From the NCBI GenBank assembly GCA_014773175.1, contig VXCM01000408.1, positions 1,615 through 65,614 on the forward strand: a DNA stretch of 64,000 nucleotides, read 5' to 3'. Shown here piece after piece: positions 26,019 to 38,925 of the stretch. Within the stretch, counting starts at the first letter, position 1, and the number at the start of each line of letters is the position of its first letter. The stretch is from Lucifuga dentata (lineage: Eukaryota > Chordata > Actinopteri > Ophidiiformes > Bythitidae). The position numbers were made by a program, and so were the translations under genes. The notes under the pieces are model-generated. The model was not told the origin of the DNA. It did no database searches and saw nothing but the letters and a program-made list of their open reading frames with translations.

Positions 26019-26060
26019 ATAGACAGCGCACGTGACTGTCCGAGTGAAGAGCGACCAATG
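26019..26060 (-). promoter_or_regulatory. m6pr promoter with CLEAR-like E-box and CCAAT box
   Basis: CGCACGTGAC at 26027-26036 matches 8 of 10 bases of the CLEAR element GTCACGTGAC (core CACGTG 26029-26034), the TFEB/TFE3 site of lysosomal genes. A CCAAT box lies at 26054-26058. They sit next to the presumed first exon, whose donor follows near 26018. Regulation by TFEB is inferred, though it fits a lysosomal-sorting gene. Confidence 0.5.
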
Positions 26061-29000
26061 AATTTTTCAGATACTCGTCAGCTGATCACAGCCTGCTGCT
26101 ACTTCCTGCTTGCTGTTTGCTGCTTCCTGCTTCTACAGGTAATAGTTTGGAAATAATAGGACAGACACATCACGAACAGGAGGGCTACTGTTCTTCTCCT
26201 GGCTACTATTTCAGTCACTATCAGCACAATGAAACAATGAGCAAAAACACCACGAAGACCATTTCACTTATAAAAATTCAAAACATTATAAACATGAATT
26301 CAAGTCTCACATAGCAATCATATAGCACCATTTGTTTCAGATGGGGTCTGGAGGCAAAATGTCGGCCTAATTTAGTGGTTCTCAAACTGTGGTACATCTA
26401 CTATCAGTAGTACTTGAAGCAGTACATGACAGGACTGGAAATTTCTGCATATAATAAAAACTTGAAACTCTGGCAAATTATTACTAAATAATTGGTAACA
26501 TTAAGAACTATTTTTTAAAAGTTTAATATACTTTTTAAATTTTAAAGTTGACTTTTTTGTTGTTAAAATAGCCCAACTTGTCCCATGTGCACACTATTTC
26601 TTTCCGTTCTATGAAGTTGTCAGTAGTAACCTTTCATGCTCGTACTACAATATTCTGAATTTCAGAAAAGCACACATGAAGTTTTTCTGTGGCTTTTTGG
26701 AGGGGAACTTGGGCATTCTGTCCGTTTCACAAAATTGTTGTGCCAACATATTTTGTGTACTGTATCCTAAAACTGCAAGAGAATTTGCAATGATTCCATA
26801 TTTTGCGGTGAAGGATGTGCTACAGTAGACTGTGAAGCTGTAACACTATTAAAAGCCTTGTGTTCTGATATTCATTTAATCATTTTACAAAATTTTGTTT
26901 GAAAATGTTTGTTGTAACTCTGTAAAAATGTGTTTAGCATCCCTTTGTTGTTAGTATGCGTTAACTGCTAGGAAGTGACATCTAAGCCTCATGTTCTAAT
27001 GCCTTGTGAATGAAATTGTAGTGTAGTAGTCTGTCTTTCAGTTGATCAACATGAATCATGAATACAAGGCATCCAGTAACCTATTTAAAGATTTGACTTG
27101 CTGGACACAATGCCACATTCTTCTGCTCATACATGAATTTGCATACTTTCAGCATAACCATTGACAGTGAAATGACAAGATTAAAACTGATAAACAGTTC
27201 AACACTGGGCACTGTTTCATCAACATCCTGTGGTTTTATTCTACTCGGTGGGGAGCACTGACTTAATTAGCAAAAGTGTATGCCTCTGTAAAACAATACT
27301 CTTGTTCGTGAAGTAAAACAAATACAAAGTGTAATACAATTTATGGAAAAATAAATTTATTTTCAGTATGATTAACAACAAATATGCTTTTACCCAGAAT
27401 ATCTTGCCATGCCTAACCTCGGAGGAAGAAGGCAGTCAAACTACACATTGAGAATTCAGTTCAATTCAATTCAGTTCAACTCAATTCATTTCAGAGTCCT
27501 AATACTGGGAAAATGTCATACAAGGAGTAGCTGTATAAAGTCTTAGGTGTTTATATGTACATTCTTAAGTGACAATGTTGCAAATCTGCAAATGTAAGTA
27601 AGTGAAGGTGAAGTGAAGTGAAATGTGTGAAGTGAATGGTGCAAATTCACTGCATTAACAATGGATCAAAGCAAACAAGTCAAATTTCCACTCTTTATTC
27701 ATTGGAGGAAATGGTGTGTTAGTCATCAGTGTAAATGAACCTTCTCTTTACAGATTTCGTCACAGCTCACTTCACTAATCCATACAGCCTACAGATTGTA
27801 AAGCAGTCAGTAAAAAATTAAATTTATATCAGCCGTGTAAAGCTCCTCCCTTGGTTTCCTGCTCTGTGATTGCATCATCTTAGTTTTTTTAATCATACAA
27901 ATCAGTTTGCATTTGCCTTTCTTTTTATATTACTTCTCTGAGGAATGTAGGGAAGTTTTTATAGGCCCAGTGAAGGTTTTGTTCGCTCTCTGCAGCAGTG
28001 AGTTTGGGCTCTCTGTTTTTTCTCTGTCTCTCCTCTCCCCCAGCCTCTCGTATTATCACAGCCCTTACCTGGCTGTTTGTGTTGTGCAGACACACCCGGC
28101 TACTCTGCATCAACCAATCATGACTCCAAGAGAGAGACACCAAGGTGGTGTACTTCCTGTGTTTGCTGAGAGAGGAATGGAGCAGAAGAGACAAAGAAAG
28201 TTGTCTACTTTTTTCCAGAGGACTTAGCACAGGCGATCACGTTGGCAATAGCAGGGAGGAGAAAGGACTGAACTGTGGTCAGACTCGACAGACTCGTGTT
28301 AGATTTATGGGAGATCTGTTCACAAACAGCGACTGTGAAGACAAGACAGAGAGAAGGAGGAGGGGAAGATAAGTGTCAATCTGTTGAAACTTGTTTGGGA
28401 ATTTGAAGAGGGAGGGGAGGTGGGGAAAATAGAGAGAGAAAGAGAGAGAGAGGCAGAAAGAAGGACAGCAAGCAGTGCTCAGACATAAACATAACATTTT
28501 CAAAGGAACAGACTGAACTTAAGGTGTCAAAAGGAAAAGAAACTTGCAGTTCAGATTGATTTGCAAAAGTAGAACATTTGTTTTAAGTCACCTAGATGAT
28601 GTGAATGCAGGGAATGAGTTCTTTTGTATTGTGCAATCCCATGCTTTTCAGCTAAGCTGGACAGAGGGGAGACGATACCTCACCACACTATTACATTCAG
28701 GTGAGTCTATCTAAATGCCTTTTCATGGATTTCAGATTAACAATTCTGTAAAGCCATGTTTTGGCTTAACCACCGATTTAGATCTGGTTTTATTGTGGCT
28801 TACATGTTACACGCCTTATCTCTGTGTCACAAGGCCTTGCTTTCTGAAAGGCATATTTTGTATGCCGTGCTTTGCAGGTCTGTGCTACATTCTTAGTAAA
28901 TTGTCAGAGGTTATCGCCTTTTCTTATAAAATACTTTTTTCTTTTTTCTTTAAAGTTAACAGTATATTATATTATGTGAGCTAAAACCAAAGCTATTGAG

Positions 29001-29236
29001 AGAGTTTCTGTACTACATTTGAAAAAACATCACAACACCTGATATACGTTGTCTTTCCAGAGGTGGCAGTATTTTTGATGTGGTTTTTTCAGACTAGTTG
29101 TACTCCTTTATGTCAGAAGTATAAACATGTTTTCTTTGACCTGCCAATCAATTAGTCATTACTGGAAATGGATTTACTCCTAATCTGTGATCTGATTGTT
29201 TCCAAATTGACTATGTGAATGTTTACTCTCTTTTAG
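26061..29236. other. m6pr / RhoGEF divergent spacer and RhoGEF leader
   Basis: At 26374 AGTGGTTCTCAAACTGTGG resembles a hAT-type terminal repeat; the partner end was not found. 27460-27490 is a TTCAATTCAG-type tandem run and 27596-27640 a GAAGT-rich run. A likely non-coding first exon of the RhoGEF ends at 28700 (CAG|GTGAGT), and the intron runs to the acceptor at 29236. No other gene is visible. Confidence 0.4.
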
Positions 29237-29256
29237 GTTTGGAAAATTATGGCTCA

Positions 29257-32200
29257 ATGGGGACCCAAATACCCAGTTGCACCCTCTTTGACACTTTATC
29301 TAATATAAACATGGCTGACCGCAAGCATCACCTGGGTGGAAAAGCCACCCGGAATCCCAGTCCAAGGCCTGGAACAACTATCCATTCAGAGAGAGAGAGA
29401 GACAGGAACCAAGAGAAGGAATGGAGGAGAGAAACAGAAATGGAGAAAATGAGAGACAAAACAAGATACAATGAGAAAGACTCAGACCCACAGGAGCATT
29501 ACCCTGAAAGAGACTATGCTCTTGCACCCAAACTGAGAGAAAAAGAAAGAAAATGGAGGGATGGAGAAAACAGACAAGGCAATAACAGAAACAGAAATGG
29601 GAGGCCACTGTCAAAATTAGAGACAGAGAAAAACTTAGAAAGGGAGATAAAGAAAAGTGACACATTTTCCAGAATGAGAAAAGACAGAGACAGAAAAATG
29701 ATTGCATATACTGAGGAAGATGAAGATAGAGGGGGGATGTGGAAGACAGACCAGCAAAGAAGAATAGAGATTGCTGAGGGGAGAGAAAGAGAGAGAACAT
29801 TGCAGACAGAGAGACTGAGAGACAAAGAAAGAGGGAGAGAAAGAGAAGACATCCAAAACAGGACAAAAGAAGTAGAAGATGAGAGGGTGCAACGAAGAGA
29901 AAGAAGAGAGACTGATCCTGGTTTTGAAGAGAGGAGAAGAGAGGGGGATTTGGAGGTCAGTGACTTAAGGGACAGAAGAAAGAGGGATGCACCTAGAAAG
30001 AGAGAGAAGTTAGGGCCTGACATAGGAGAGAGAGAGTTCAGGTATCCTTCTCCACTTGGGAGACAAGACAGAGAGATTTACTATCATCGAATGGACAGGG
30101 AAAAGGCACAAAAAAGAGAGGGAAGCAGGGATACTAAGAGTGAAGGAGAAAGTGAGGAGATAGAGATAAGGAAAGAAAGAGCAAGAGACAGAGAGGGGCA
30201 GGAGCTGATATACCAACAAAGCAGAAGTGAGGGGGACAACAAAGAAAAAAAAGTGAGGAAGAAAGAAAGAGATGGGCAGAGATACAGAGAAGAGGATAGG
30301 CAGAGGTTCAGACACCTGGACAGAAAGAGAGATTCAGATAGACTGCGAACTGAAGGCAGGAAGAGGTGCAATGACAGGAGAAAAGCAAGGGAGGGTGAGA
30401 GGGATGAGGAGAGATGTAAACATGATTATAGACCAAGGCCAAGTGACAAGAGAGAAGGGGACCGATATACAGACAGGGCGTATGATGAGAGGAAGGGCAG
30501 GGAAAGAAGGGAAAGAGAGGCTTACCCTAGGTGTAACAATGCAACAGGCAGGAGCAAGCAATCACTGAGTGAGGCAACCCCAAGGGAGCTGCCACGAGCT
30601 CAGAGCAGTGGAGAATGGAGCAGTGACATGGACAGTGAGAGAAAATATAGATGGGGAAGACATAGTTATGAAGACATGGACTTGGGGAGAGACAGCACCG
30701 CTGAAAGTGAAAGAGATGTAGAAGAACAGAAAAATGCTGAAAGAAGAGATACAGAGCAAAAAAGAAGCGAGAGACCAGAGAGGGAAGGGGGAGAGGAGAG
30801 GATGGGTGGTATGCCACAGCAGAGGAGGAGGATGTGGTTAGAGCCACAGAGGGGCAAGAACAGTAAAGAGTCATCTGTAGAGGATGAATTCATAGAAAGA
30901 GACAGAAATACAAGACAGGGAGAGAGAAGAGAGGAAGCAAGGAACATTGAGTCACAGGGGGTGGAAGAGGGGTGGAGAGTAAAAGAGGAACAAGAGAGGT
31001 ACTTGGATCAAAGTCTTTCTAGAGGAAGGAGACATGAGTCCAGGGAGCAAAGGGGAGAAGCAGAGAAGGAGTCAGAGAGTGTAAGTATAGATGAGGAGGT
31101 GGTGGGTGAGGCATGGAGAGAGGGAGATTCTATTCCTCCATCACCGTCTGACAGTGATGGAGGAATAGAGGGAAGCTGTTTTAGAGACATAGAAGGAGAG
31201 AATGTAACTGATAACACAGAGGAGAGTGACAGAGAGGAAGAGGGAGGGAGTGATTACTGTCACCGCTCTGAGAGTGAAGGAGGAAGTGAAGAGTGGGAGA
31301 GAGACAGAATGCCGTCAGCAGAAGACAGCTTTGTAACTTTGTCCAGCAGTGCAGATGAGGAGAATGAGAAGGAAGAAGAGGAATTTCAGGACTGTAGCGA
31401 AATCTGGGAAGGTGGCGTTTCACATGGCGCCTTCCCACCTGTTGGCTTCAAGAAACATGAGGGCGATGAGGAACAGAGAGCCAGAAAGGAGGAAAAAGTT
31501 GAGGATGATAGTGAAAATGTAGAGGGAAAGCATCCCAAATATATCTTCTGTGTGATTGGTCATATGCTGCCCCGATCAAAGTCCAGTCAGATGTCACAAC
31601 TGGATCAGATCAGAGAAGTGGAAAGCAACAACCCAAACTTAGATAATAGTTATGGTGGTGGTGATGATATCACACAGCATGACCTGCAGCCGGCTATGAG
31701 TAGAAATGATGAATACCTCATCAACCAGGACACTGAGGTCAGTCATAAGAGACCCATCACTGATGAAACATCTACAGTGGATATCAGATATGAAGTTCCA
31801 TCAAAAGGTCTAGACACAGAGGCTGAAGAGAAAACACAGAGCAAGCTGGAAAACCCGTATGCTGAGATAGAACCAATAAAAACTGACTCACAGACTGAAA
31901 AACTCCTCAAAGAGTGGAGAGAGAAAACCAAAGAAGAAACAGAAAAAGAGAGAGAGAGATTTCTTTCAGAAGTTCCCAGTGCTGATGAAGATTCTCAGGG
32001 GAATTTAGCACAAATTCAAGCCCAGTTGGACAGGATTAATGCGGGAATGATGAGTCCAGAGGAGGAGGAGGCCATTCGGATCCATATGAACAGGGCGTGG
32101 AGCATGTCAGAGGAGCCTAAGCGACATTCCCAGGCTCCTCATCTTAAAGAAGCAAGTAAAGAGAAGGAATTAGAGATGTATCTGTCTGTGACCAACAGAC

Positions 32201-34237
32201 TTTACAAGCCAAACAGTTGCCCAAGTCTTAACTATGAATCTGAGTCTGACCTCCCCATCTTTTCCATAGAGGTTCAAGTTCAGGAGGAGAAAAACAGGAT
32301 GGTTGAAAATAAAGAGGAAAAACAGGGACAGGAGCCTGGGGAGATTGGTAATGTAGCGGAGGTGGGAATGTTTAGCGTGGGAGAAGGAAATGAAGAGAAG
32401 AGCATAGGGGGAGAGGAGGTGGAGGAGAAGAGAATAGGAGGACAATTTGTGAAGAACAGCTGCAGTTTCCGAGATTTGGGTCCAGAGGCTCGTTTACGAA
32501 GAAGAGGAATCCGCAAAACTACTGAACGAAAAAAAGTAAATCCTTTAGAGGAGGAAGAAGAAGAAGATGATGATGAAGAAGAGGAAGGAAGAGATCGCAG
32601 AACCAGAATATTTTCTACATCAGGTAAAGAAAGAAGGTGGAGGATTGAATTGCTATTTATCTGCTCAAATCAGTCTCCAATTTCTGATTACCAAATAATG
32701 ACATCACCCCAGTCCTTTGATTTTCTCTCCTATTTATTTACTTATAATTTAACATGAAATCTTTTCTGATCATCATCTTACACTCTTTTACTGTGCCATG
32801 AAAATGTAAGTTACCTGATCCACTATGATTCATTTTTCCATTTAGTACAGATGATCTCTGTTTTGCAGTGTGAGTTTCTTGATAAATCGTTGAATATTTT
32901 TTTTTTATTATTGCGTCATCAGAATCAAATTGAAACCAATATGTCAGACATCAAAAACAGACATAAAGATGGTCATCACTGCACTGAAGATATTGCACAA
33001 CCTTAAAGTAGAAAGTACGCCACCTAGTTTTGTGGTTACAGGTGGTGGGTGGAGAAACTGTAGGTGGAGCAAGAAGGGAAATCCAGAAACAGGAGCTAAA
33101 AGGCTCAGGATGATCTGTTTTGAGACATAACATTAGAAACCTTAGACACAGTTTTGGAAACAAACTGCTGACTGACCCATGGGTTTCTAAACTAATTATA
33201 CACATTATTTATCATCTGTATTATTTAATTTATTTGCAAATTTATGCCTTCACTGGACCTTATAGTAAACTCATTAGGATTTAATGGATTGATGAGCGGA
33301 TACGTTCATCTTGCAGATGATGAAGATACTAGGAGTAAAAGCTGGGGAGAGGTGGACCTACGGTGAGTGAAACAATCACAGACAATGATAAAATGCATTG
33401 TGATATGAGATGTTAAAAGTACAATATATGACCATGTCAAATCATGTTATTAGTTATTTTTCAACTTCTTCTTGACATTGAATTTTTTCATGGTTAGGTG
33501 CTTGGAAATTAGAAAGTCAAGCTTGGTCTGCATCTTGGTGTGTGTATAATTAAATTCAAATGATCCCCAAAGTTAACCAAAGAGCACTTTTGGACAGTTT
33601 CAGTTCTAGCCTTGTCTTAAGAAATCTTTATTTATAAATAAATGTTGTAACTCTTTCTTGGCACTGCAGGGCTGTTCTGGACACACTCACAAGACGGAAA
33701 AGGAATTCAAAGTTTTTTAGTGAGTATACCTGCACCCTTTCATTATGGCCTATTATACATTTAAATTATATTCTAAGTATTCTAAAAACTGTTTCAATAA
33801 AAGGACATCTACTTAAAATATTCCTACTTGTTAATGTTTTGGCATAAGACTTGCATTTTAACCCTTTTCCCACTATAGCATTATTTCAAAGTAAATGCTC
33901 AGATTATTAGAGTACTAACTGGATGATGACCTGTGACGTGTCTTTAGATTTAATCTGTGCTGAGTGTGTTTAGGAAAATCATAGCGTGCTGTAGCATTTA
34001 CCTTCAGCATCTGATTCTTGACGTCTGTGTGATTACTGGCCTACTAGATGTTTATCTCTTACTCATTACAAGCCAAGCCAGAATTTAAACAGAAAACACG
34101 AATGAAACACAATATTTATGCAGTTTAGTGTTACCTCATATCATTTATAAAGTTGTTGTTTTTTTTAAGAATCTAAAGTGATAATGGCTGTCTTGACCAA
34201 TGGCTCCTGAATATTACAGAAATAGGACAGAAGTGTG

Positions 34238-34272
<35 letters not shown>

Positions 34273-34516
34273 GTGCATGCATGTGCGTGCGTGCTGTACA
34301 CGTACTACATATGTGTGTGTTTGTGTGTCTGTGCATGCTCCAAAGCCACAGACAGGTTTCTGCAAGCATTCATATCTCCAAACTTAAGGCAAAAACAGCT
34401 GCTGCTGTGACTTTGCATTCCGACAAGTATGTGTAAATGGAATGTCAAATGCAAACAACTCGTCTTGGCTAAAGCTGTTCCTGTCTCCCTTCTTTCTTCC
34501 TGTATTTTTCAACCCT

Positions 34517-34567
<51 letters not shown>

Positions 34568-34584
34568 GNGTATTTTTCAACCCT

Positions 34585-34639
<55 letters not shown>

Positions 34640-37379
34640 GTTTGTCTCACTTCCTCTCTTTCTTCCAGATGCCACCCAGCTCTACCAGCAGTACAGCGAA
34701 GCAGCCCAGAACATTGAGATCTTGCGTCAGTCTTGCTCTGATGCCCTCTCTGGGTCTGTGGACACTGCCCGGCTCCCCTCTTTATCTCTCTACTCCTCTC
34801 CTAATCCCTCACCTCCTCCTGCCCGCAGACCTCTTCTGCCCTTACCCCCTGTCCCCCACCCACGCTCCTTGTCCCACACAGGCTCCCTAACCAGTGTCCA
34901 GAGTTTGCCTCTTCCTGAACCCCCATGGAATAAGCGCAGGTCCTCCTCCCCACATCTGTCCATCACTCGATCACAGTCAGCCACACTGTGGAGGGATCTG
35001 CCAACAGTCAGAAACAGCATTGAGCTGGAGCAGCTCTCAGAGGACCAGAGGCACCTACAGGAGGTAACACACTGTCATACGGCCAGTGGCGAATATAGGA
35101 CATAATTCACCCTCAAATTTAGTCTCAGTTTGATGTCAGTGAAGCTGTTACACATCTTATGAGACCTTGATCTGAGCAGATAGAGATAATGACATTTTTT
35201 TTTATTATTATGTGATATCTGTGAAATAAGCATGTGAAGTTTTTAAAATAAAATTATTCATAATTTTAGAGATTCTCCTCCCCATGCTTCTGTCTGATCT
35301 ACAACTGAACAGGCTGGTTGTCTCAGGCTGTCATTTCACATCAGAAGCTTTTCTGTTGTTCCAGGTTAAATTTGACTTCTGTGAAATGATGTGACTAATG
35401 TGACTCAGCTTTCGACTGTTGCTTCCTCACAGCTCAAACCACTAACTTCACTGGAAGTATTAAGTCTTGCCACATCTTGGATAATCCCTCATTAAATCTA
35501 CTTCTGCTTGGCAGGAGAGAGATAACTGTATTATGCCAAAGGGCATGATTGCATAAACATTGTTTTTCTCCATTCCTGTAGGTGTTTGCATGTATACTTC
35601 AGAAGTCATGTGCCTGAGTTGGATCATTTCCTTGTGAAAGCATTAGATAGACGTCCGCCTCAGTTAATCATATCCTCATGAAAAAAGTCCAGACCCTCTA
35701 CGGAACTGACCGACTCCAGCCCTTTGGCTATTAGCAATAATTTATAGTCTGTCAGTTGCTCAGTGTTTTGATCTTCTCATATATTTCTGTCTCTGCTTTT
35801 CTTTCTAGGTAAGATTTGAGGTGGTAACCTCAGAGGCCTCCTACTGCAGGAGTTTAGACATTGTTGTTGAACACTTTGTCAAGTCCAAACAGCTGGGGGC
35901 ACTGTTGACCGCTCAGGAAAAGAGCTGGTTATTTTCTCGGCTAGCTGATGTTTGTGCCATCAGCCACAGGTTAGAGGTGTTTTAAAGTTGTACTTATACT
36001 CACTTGTTCTAAGTCTACAGTTGCCCTAATAGAGATATTTATCCTTTATTTTTTCTCTTTAAGTTTTCTGTCAAAACTGGAGGAGCGCTTGGACTCTGAC
36101 GTTATCCACTTTACTGTGTGTGACATCATCGCTCGGCAGTGTCAGCAATTCAGACTGGTTTATGTGCCCTATCTCACCAATCAGTCATATCAGGATAAAA
36201 CCTACCAGAGACTCATGTGAGCAAATCCATCACTGATATTATTTTCTACCATTAGTAACAACATGTCAATAAAGACTCTTAAGTCATTGAAGTTAAATGA
36301 AGTACTAAGTCAAACGAGACTAGACTTGCTATTGTCTTGAAAACATTTGTCCCTTATTCAAGCCATTCCCTAAAACTTGGCTATTACCCATTTTCACTCA
36401 ATTTTTGTTCTTATGGCAGGAATAAGAATCCAGGGTTTAAGCAAGTTGTGGAGAAATTAGAGAGGAATCCTATTTGTCAGAGACTTCCTCTTCGTTCTTT
36501 CCTTGTTCTGCCTTTCCAGAGGATCACACGAATTAAGCTGCTGGTACAGGTGTGTTTGTGTTTGCGTATATTTTTTGAAAAAATGAATAGTGAAATTATT
36601 TCCAGCATCTCTTACCCTTTTCTTTTTGTCTTACCTTAATACACACTCTTTGTCTAGAACATCGTGAAGAGAACAACTCCAGGTACTCCAGAGGCAATGC
36701 AGGCTATCAAAGCTTTGAAACTTTTAGAGAAGGTAAGACCTCTTTTTACCATACAATACTGCAGAGTATCAATAGTTTAAACTGATAGTCCAATACACTT
36801 CTCTGATGTCCATCCAAATGCTGTTCCAAATAATCATCCTTTTAGCAATATTTTTGTAAATGTGCTATTTCATAGGAGCTTGGGAGCTTTGAAGAAGGTG
36901 ATAGCTGCACAGGGAAGCGGAATATTTGTCCATATTTTGGTGAAAATTTTGTGTTTGGTTCACACTGGACAAACAGATTGACATCAGAGAAGTTTCTATG
37001 GACACTGTCATACTGTTTTTCTGATATGAAACCTTGTCATCATTGACCAAAGCCATTTTCCACCAATGAAGAAATTACAAACTTGTAAAAACTACCCTTC
37101 AATCCTTTGGTAGGGAGTGTTTGATACTCAAAAGACAGATTTTGGGAAAATTCTGGATTCACTCAGTGATTACATATCCCTGTTTTCATTTCCACCATCA
37201 CTAATCTCTCCGCAGCTGATTCAAGAAAGTAATGGCAGCATCTCTCAGATGAAAAACATCGAGTCACTGGTCTCACTTAGCGCTAAGGTGGACTTTGAAT
37301 GCAGGGTATGTGAAAACTGCATTTCCTATTGTTTCTATTAATGCTGCTGAAATGGACAAGAAAATTAAGCCTGTGATAA

Positions 37380-37415
<36 letters not shown>

Positions 37416-38925
37416 GACTCTTCCACTGATCAGTCAATCTCGGAGGCTCGTGCGAGAAGGCCTAGTCACTGAACTGATGGATTTTTCTCTGAAGGACACA
37501 GAGAGGAATGTTTACTTGCACCTTTTCAATGACTACTTGCTACTTTCACTACAAAAAGAGTAAGTCAACAAACACAAGAACTCAATATAATAATTATATA
37601 ACCAATCCACACACAATCGCATGTTCAACTATGAAGATGCGATTCATAGTTCTCTATGTGGCTCTTCTTTAACTGTTATTGTTTTCCTCATATCAGTGTT
37701 ATTTTCACTGTCTCTTCAATCATAACACTCCATCATTCCCTCACATATTATTTGTCTCTTGCTGTCTGCCTTCCTTCTATTTCCAGAGGAGGAAGATTCA
37801 CAGTTATAGACCATGCTCCTGTATCAGACCTGCGTGCAGAGAACTGCAGAGTTAAACTTCATTCCCTACAGAAGAATCTGTTCAGACTGCATCTGACAAA
37901 CAAATCCCTGCTGCTACGGACTGAAACACTGTAAGAATCTGAGATGGCAGTAGGATTGTCTGTATTGATAATGATTAAAGGCTCATTGTTTTTGGTTTTT
38001 AATGAGGAACAGATGGGTAAAGTCTTATTTATTTAACTGGATTTAATATCAGAATACACCTGAAAGTTTTTGTGTTTCCTGCTGCAAAAGGACACTTTTC
38101 AATGTAGTGAATGTAGTGAATGAGGTCATCTAGTGGTGAGAAGAGGGAAAATGCAAATCAGCTGCAGAATTCCCCAAGTTTTTGATTCAAACTAAATAAC
38201 ATTTAAAAAAAATACAGTTTTTGTGTATAAAATCAAAAATAAATAAGCCCCAATAATGACTGAATACTAGCACTGCATCTCAGTATTGTTACATCACTAA
38301 TCATCTCTGCTTTTTTACATCAGGAGTGATAAGCTACGTTGGATATCAGCCCTGTCACGGCCCCATCCTGAAATAGATTTTTCTGCTGCACAAGGTGAAG
38401 CATGTTTCCATATTGCAAAGGACTAAGCTGGCATCTTGTAGTTATTAGCTGTATGACCATTCCATATTACAAACTAACAGTTTACAATAAGTCACATACT
38501 CTGTGACTATATGTTTGACCTCTTTCTTCTCTTGTCCTTGCAGATTTCACACAGATGCAGTGTATTCGGGCTTTTATTGCTCAGCAGCCTGATGAGCTGT
38601 CCTTGGAAAAAGCTGATATCATACTGGTGCACCAACAAAGCACTGATGGTAAGACTATCAAACTACCTGTTCCATGATCCCCTTGGGGAAAATATCAGTC
38701 ACTTATTTACTGTTGGAATGGACATTGTATTGTTGGAGAACACAGAATTCAGTTCCTTTCTGTTGGACTCTCCTTTTCCCAGGTTGGGTGGAGGGGACCA
38801 GATTGTCTGATCGGCAGCGAGGATGGATACCTGTGTCCCATTTTGAAACTATTACAAACTCTAGCGTCCAACAGCGCAACTTGTCAGATGCGCTCAAACT
38901 TACAACGGCCACAGCTGCTGTGTGA
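29257..38925 (+). CDS. arhgef5: ARHGEF5-like Rho guanine nucleotide exchange factor
   Basis: Exons: (29237)29257-32623, 33317-33362, 33670-33719, 34669-35063, 35809-35969, 36064-36216, 36420-36549, 36658-36732, 37216-37305, 37417-37559, 37787-37930, 38324-38394, 38544-38648, 38783-38925; phases agree, 1690 residues. The giant first coding exon encodes about 1120 residues of Arg/Glu/Asp-rich, probably disordered or coiled-coil sequence. A conserved segment [13 protein letters not shown] follows. Then come the Dbl-homology domain (about 1287-1489; [36 protein letters not shown]), PH (about 1497-1603), and SH3 (about 1609-1670; [31 protein letters not shown]). The protein would activate Rho GTPases at the membrane. 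The DH-PH-SH3 order with a very long N-terminus fits ARHGEF5/TIM, not the shorter ARHGEF16/19/26/NGEF; subfamily is inferred. Start choice is uncertain: 29257 or 29311 (MADRKHH). An out-of-frame ATG precedes at 29249. Confidence 0.85.
34233..34275. repeat. (GT)n microsatellite
   Basis: About 20 GT units with one interruption, in an intron of the RhoGEF. Confidence 0.9.
34502..34640. repeat. (TTTC)n tract with duplicated flank around an N
   Basis: GTATTTTTCAACCC plus (TTCT)n occurs twice, at 34502 and again from 34568, on either side of the N at 34567. This looks like two overlapping contig ends joined unmerged. The tract runs into the acceptor of the exon at 34669 and supplies its polypyrimidine tract. 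Confidence 0.85.
37384..37411. repeat. (CT)n tract before a RhoGEF acceptor
   Basis: About 14 CT units directly precede TTACAG at the exon starting 37417 and form its polypyrimidine tract. Confidence 0.9.

Noticed and set aside
26374..26400. hAT-like terminal repeat
   Set aside because: Matching right terminus and target-site duplication were not found, so no element is called.
29378..31438. Long Ser/Leu/Phe-rich minus-strand open frames
   Set aside because: They are the complement of the purine-rich RhoGEF exon; GA-rich coding strands give stop-poor CT frames. No domains or splice context.
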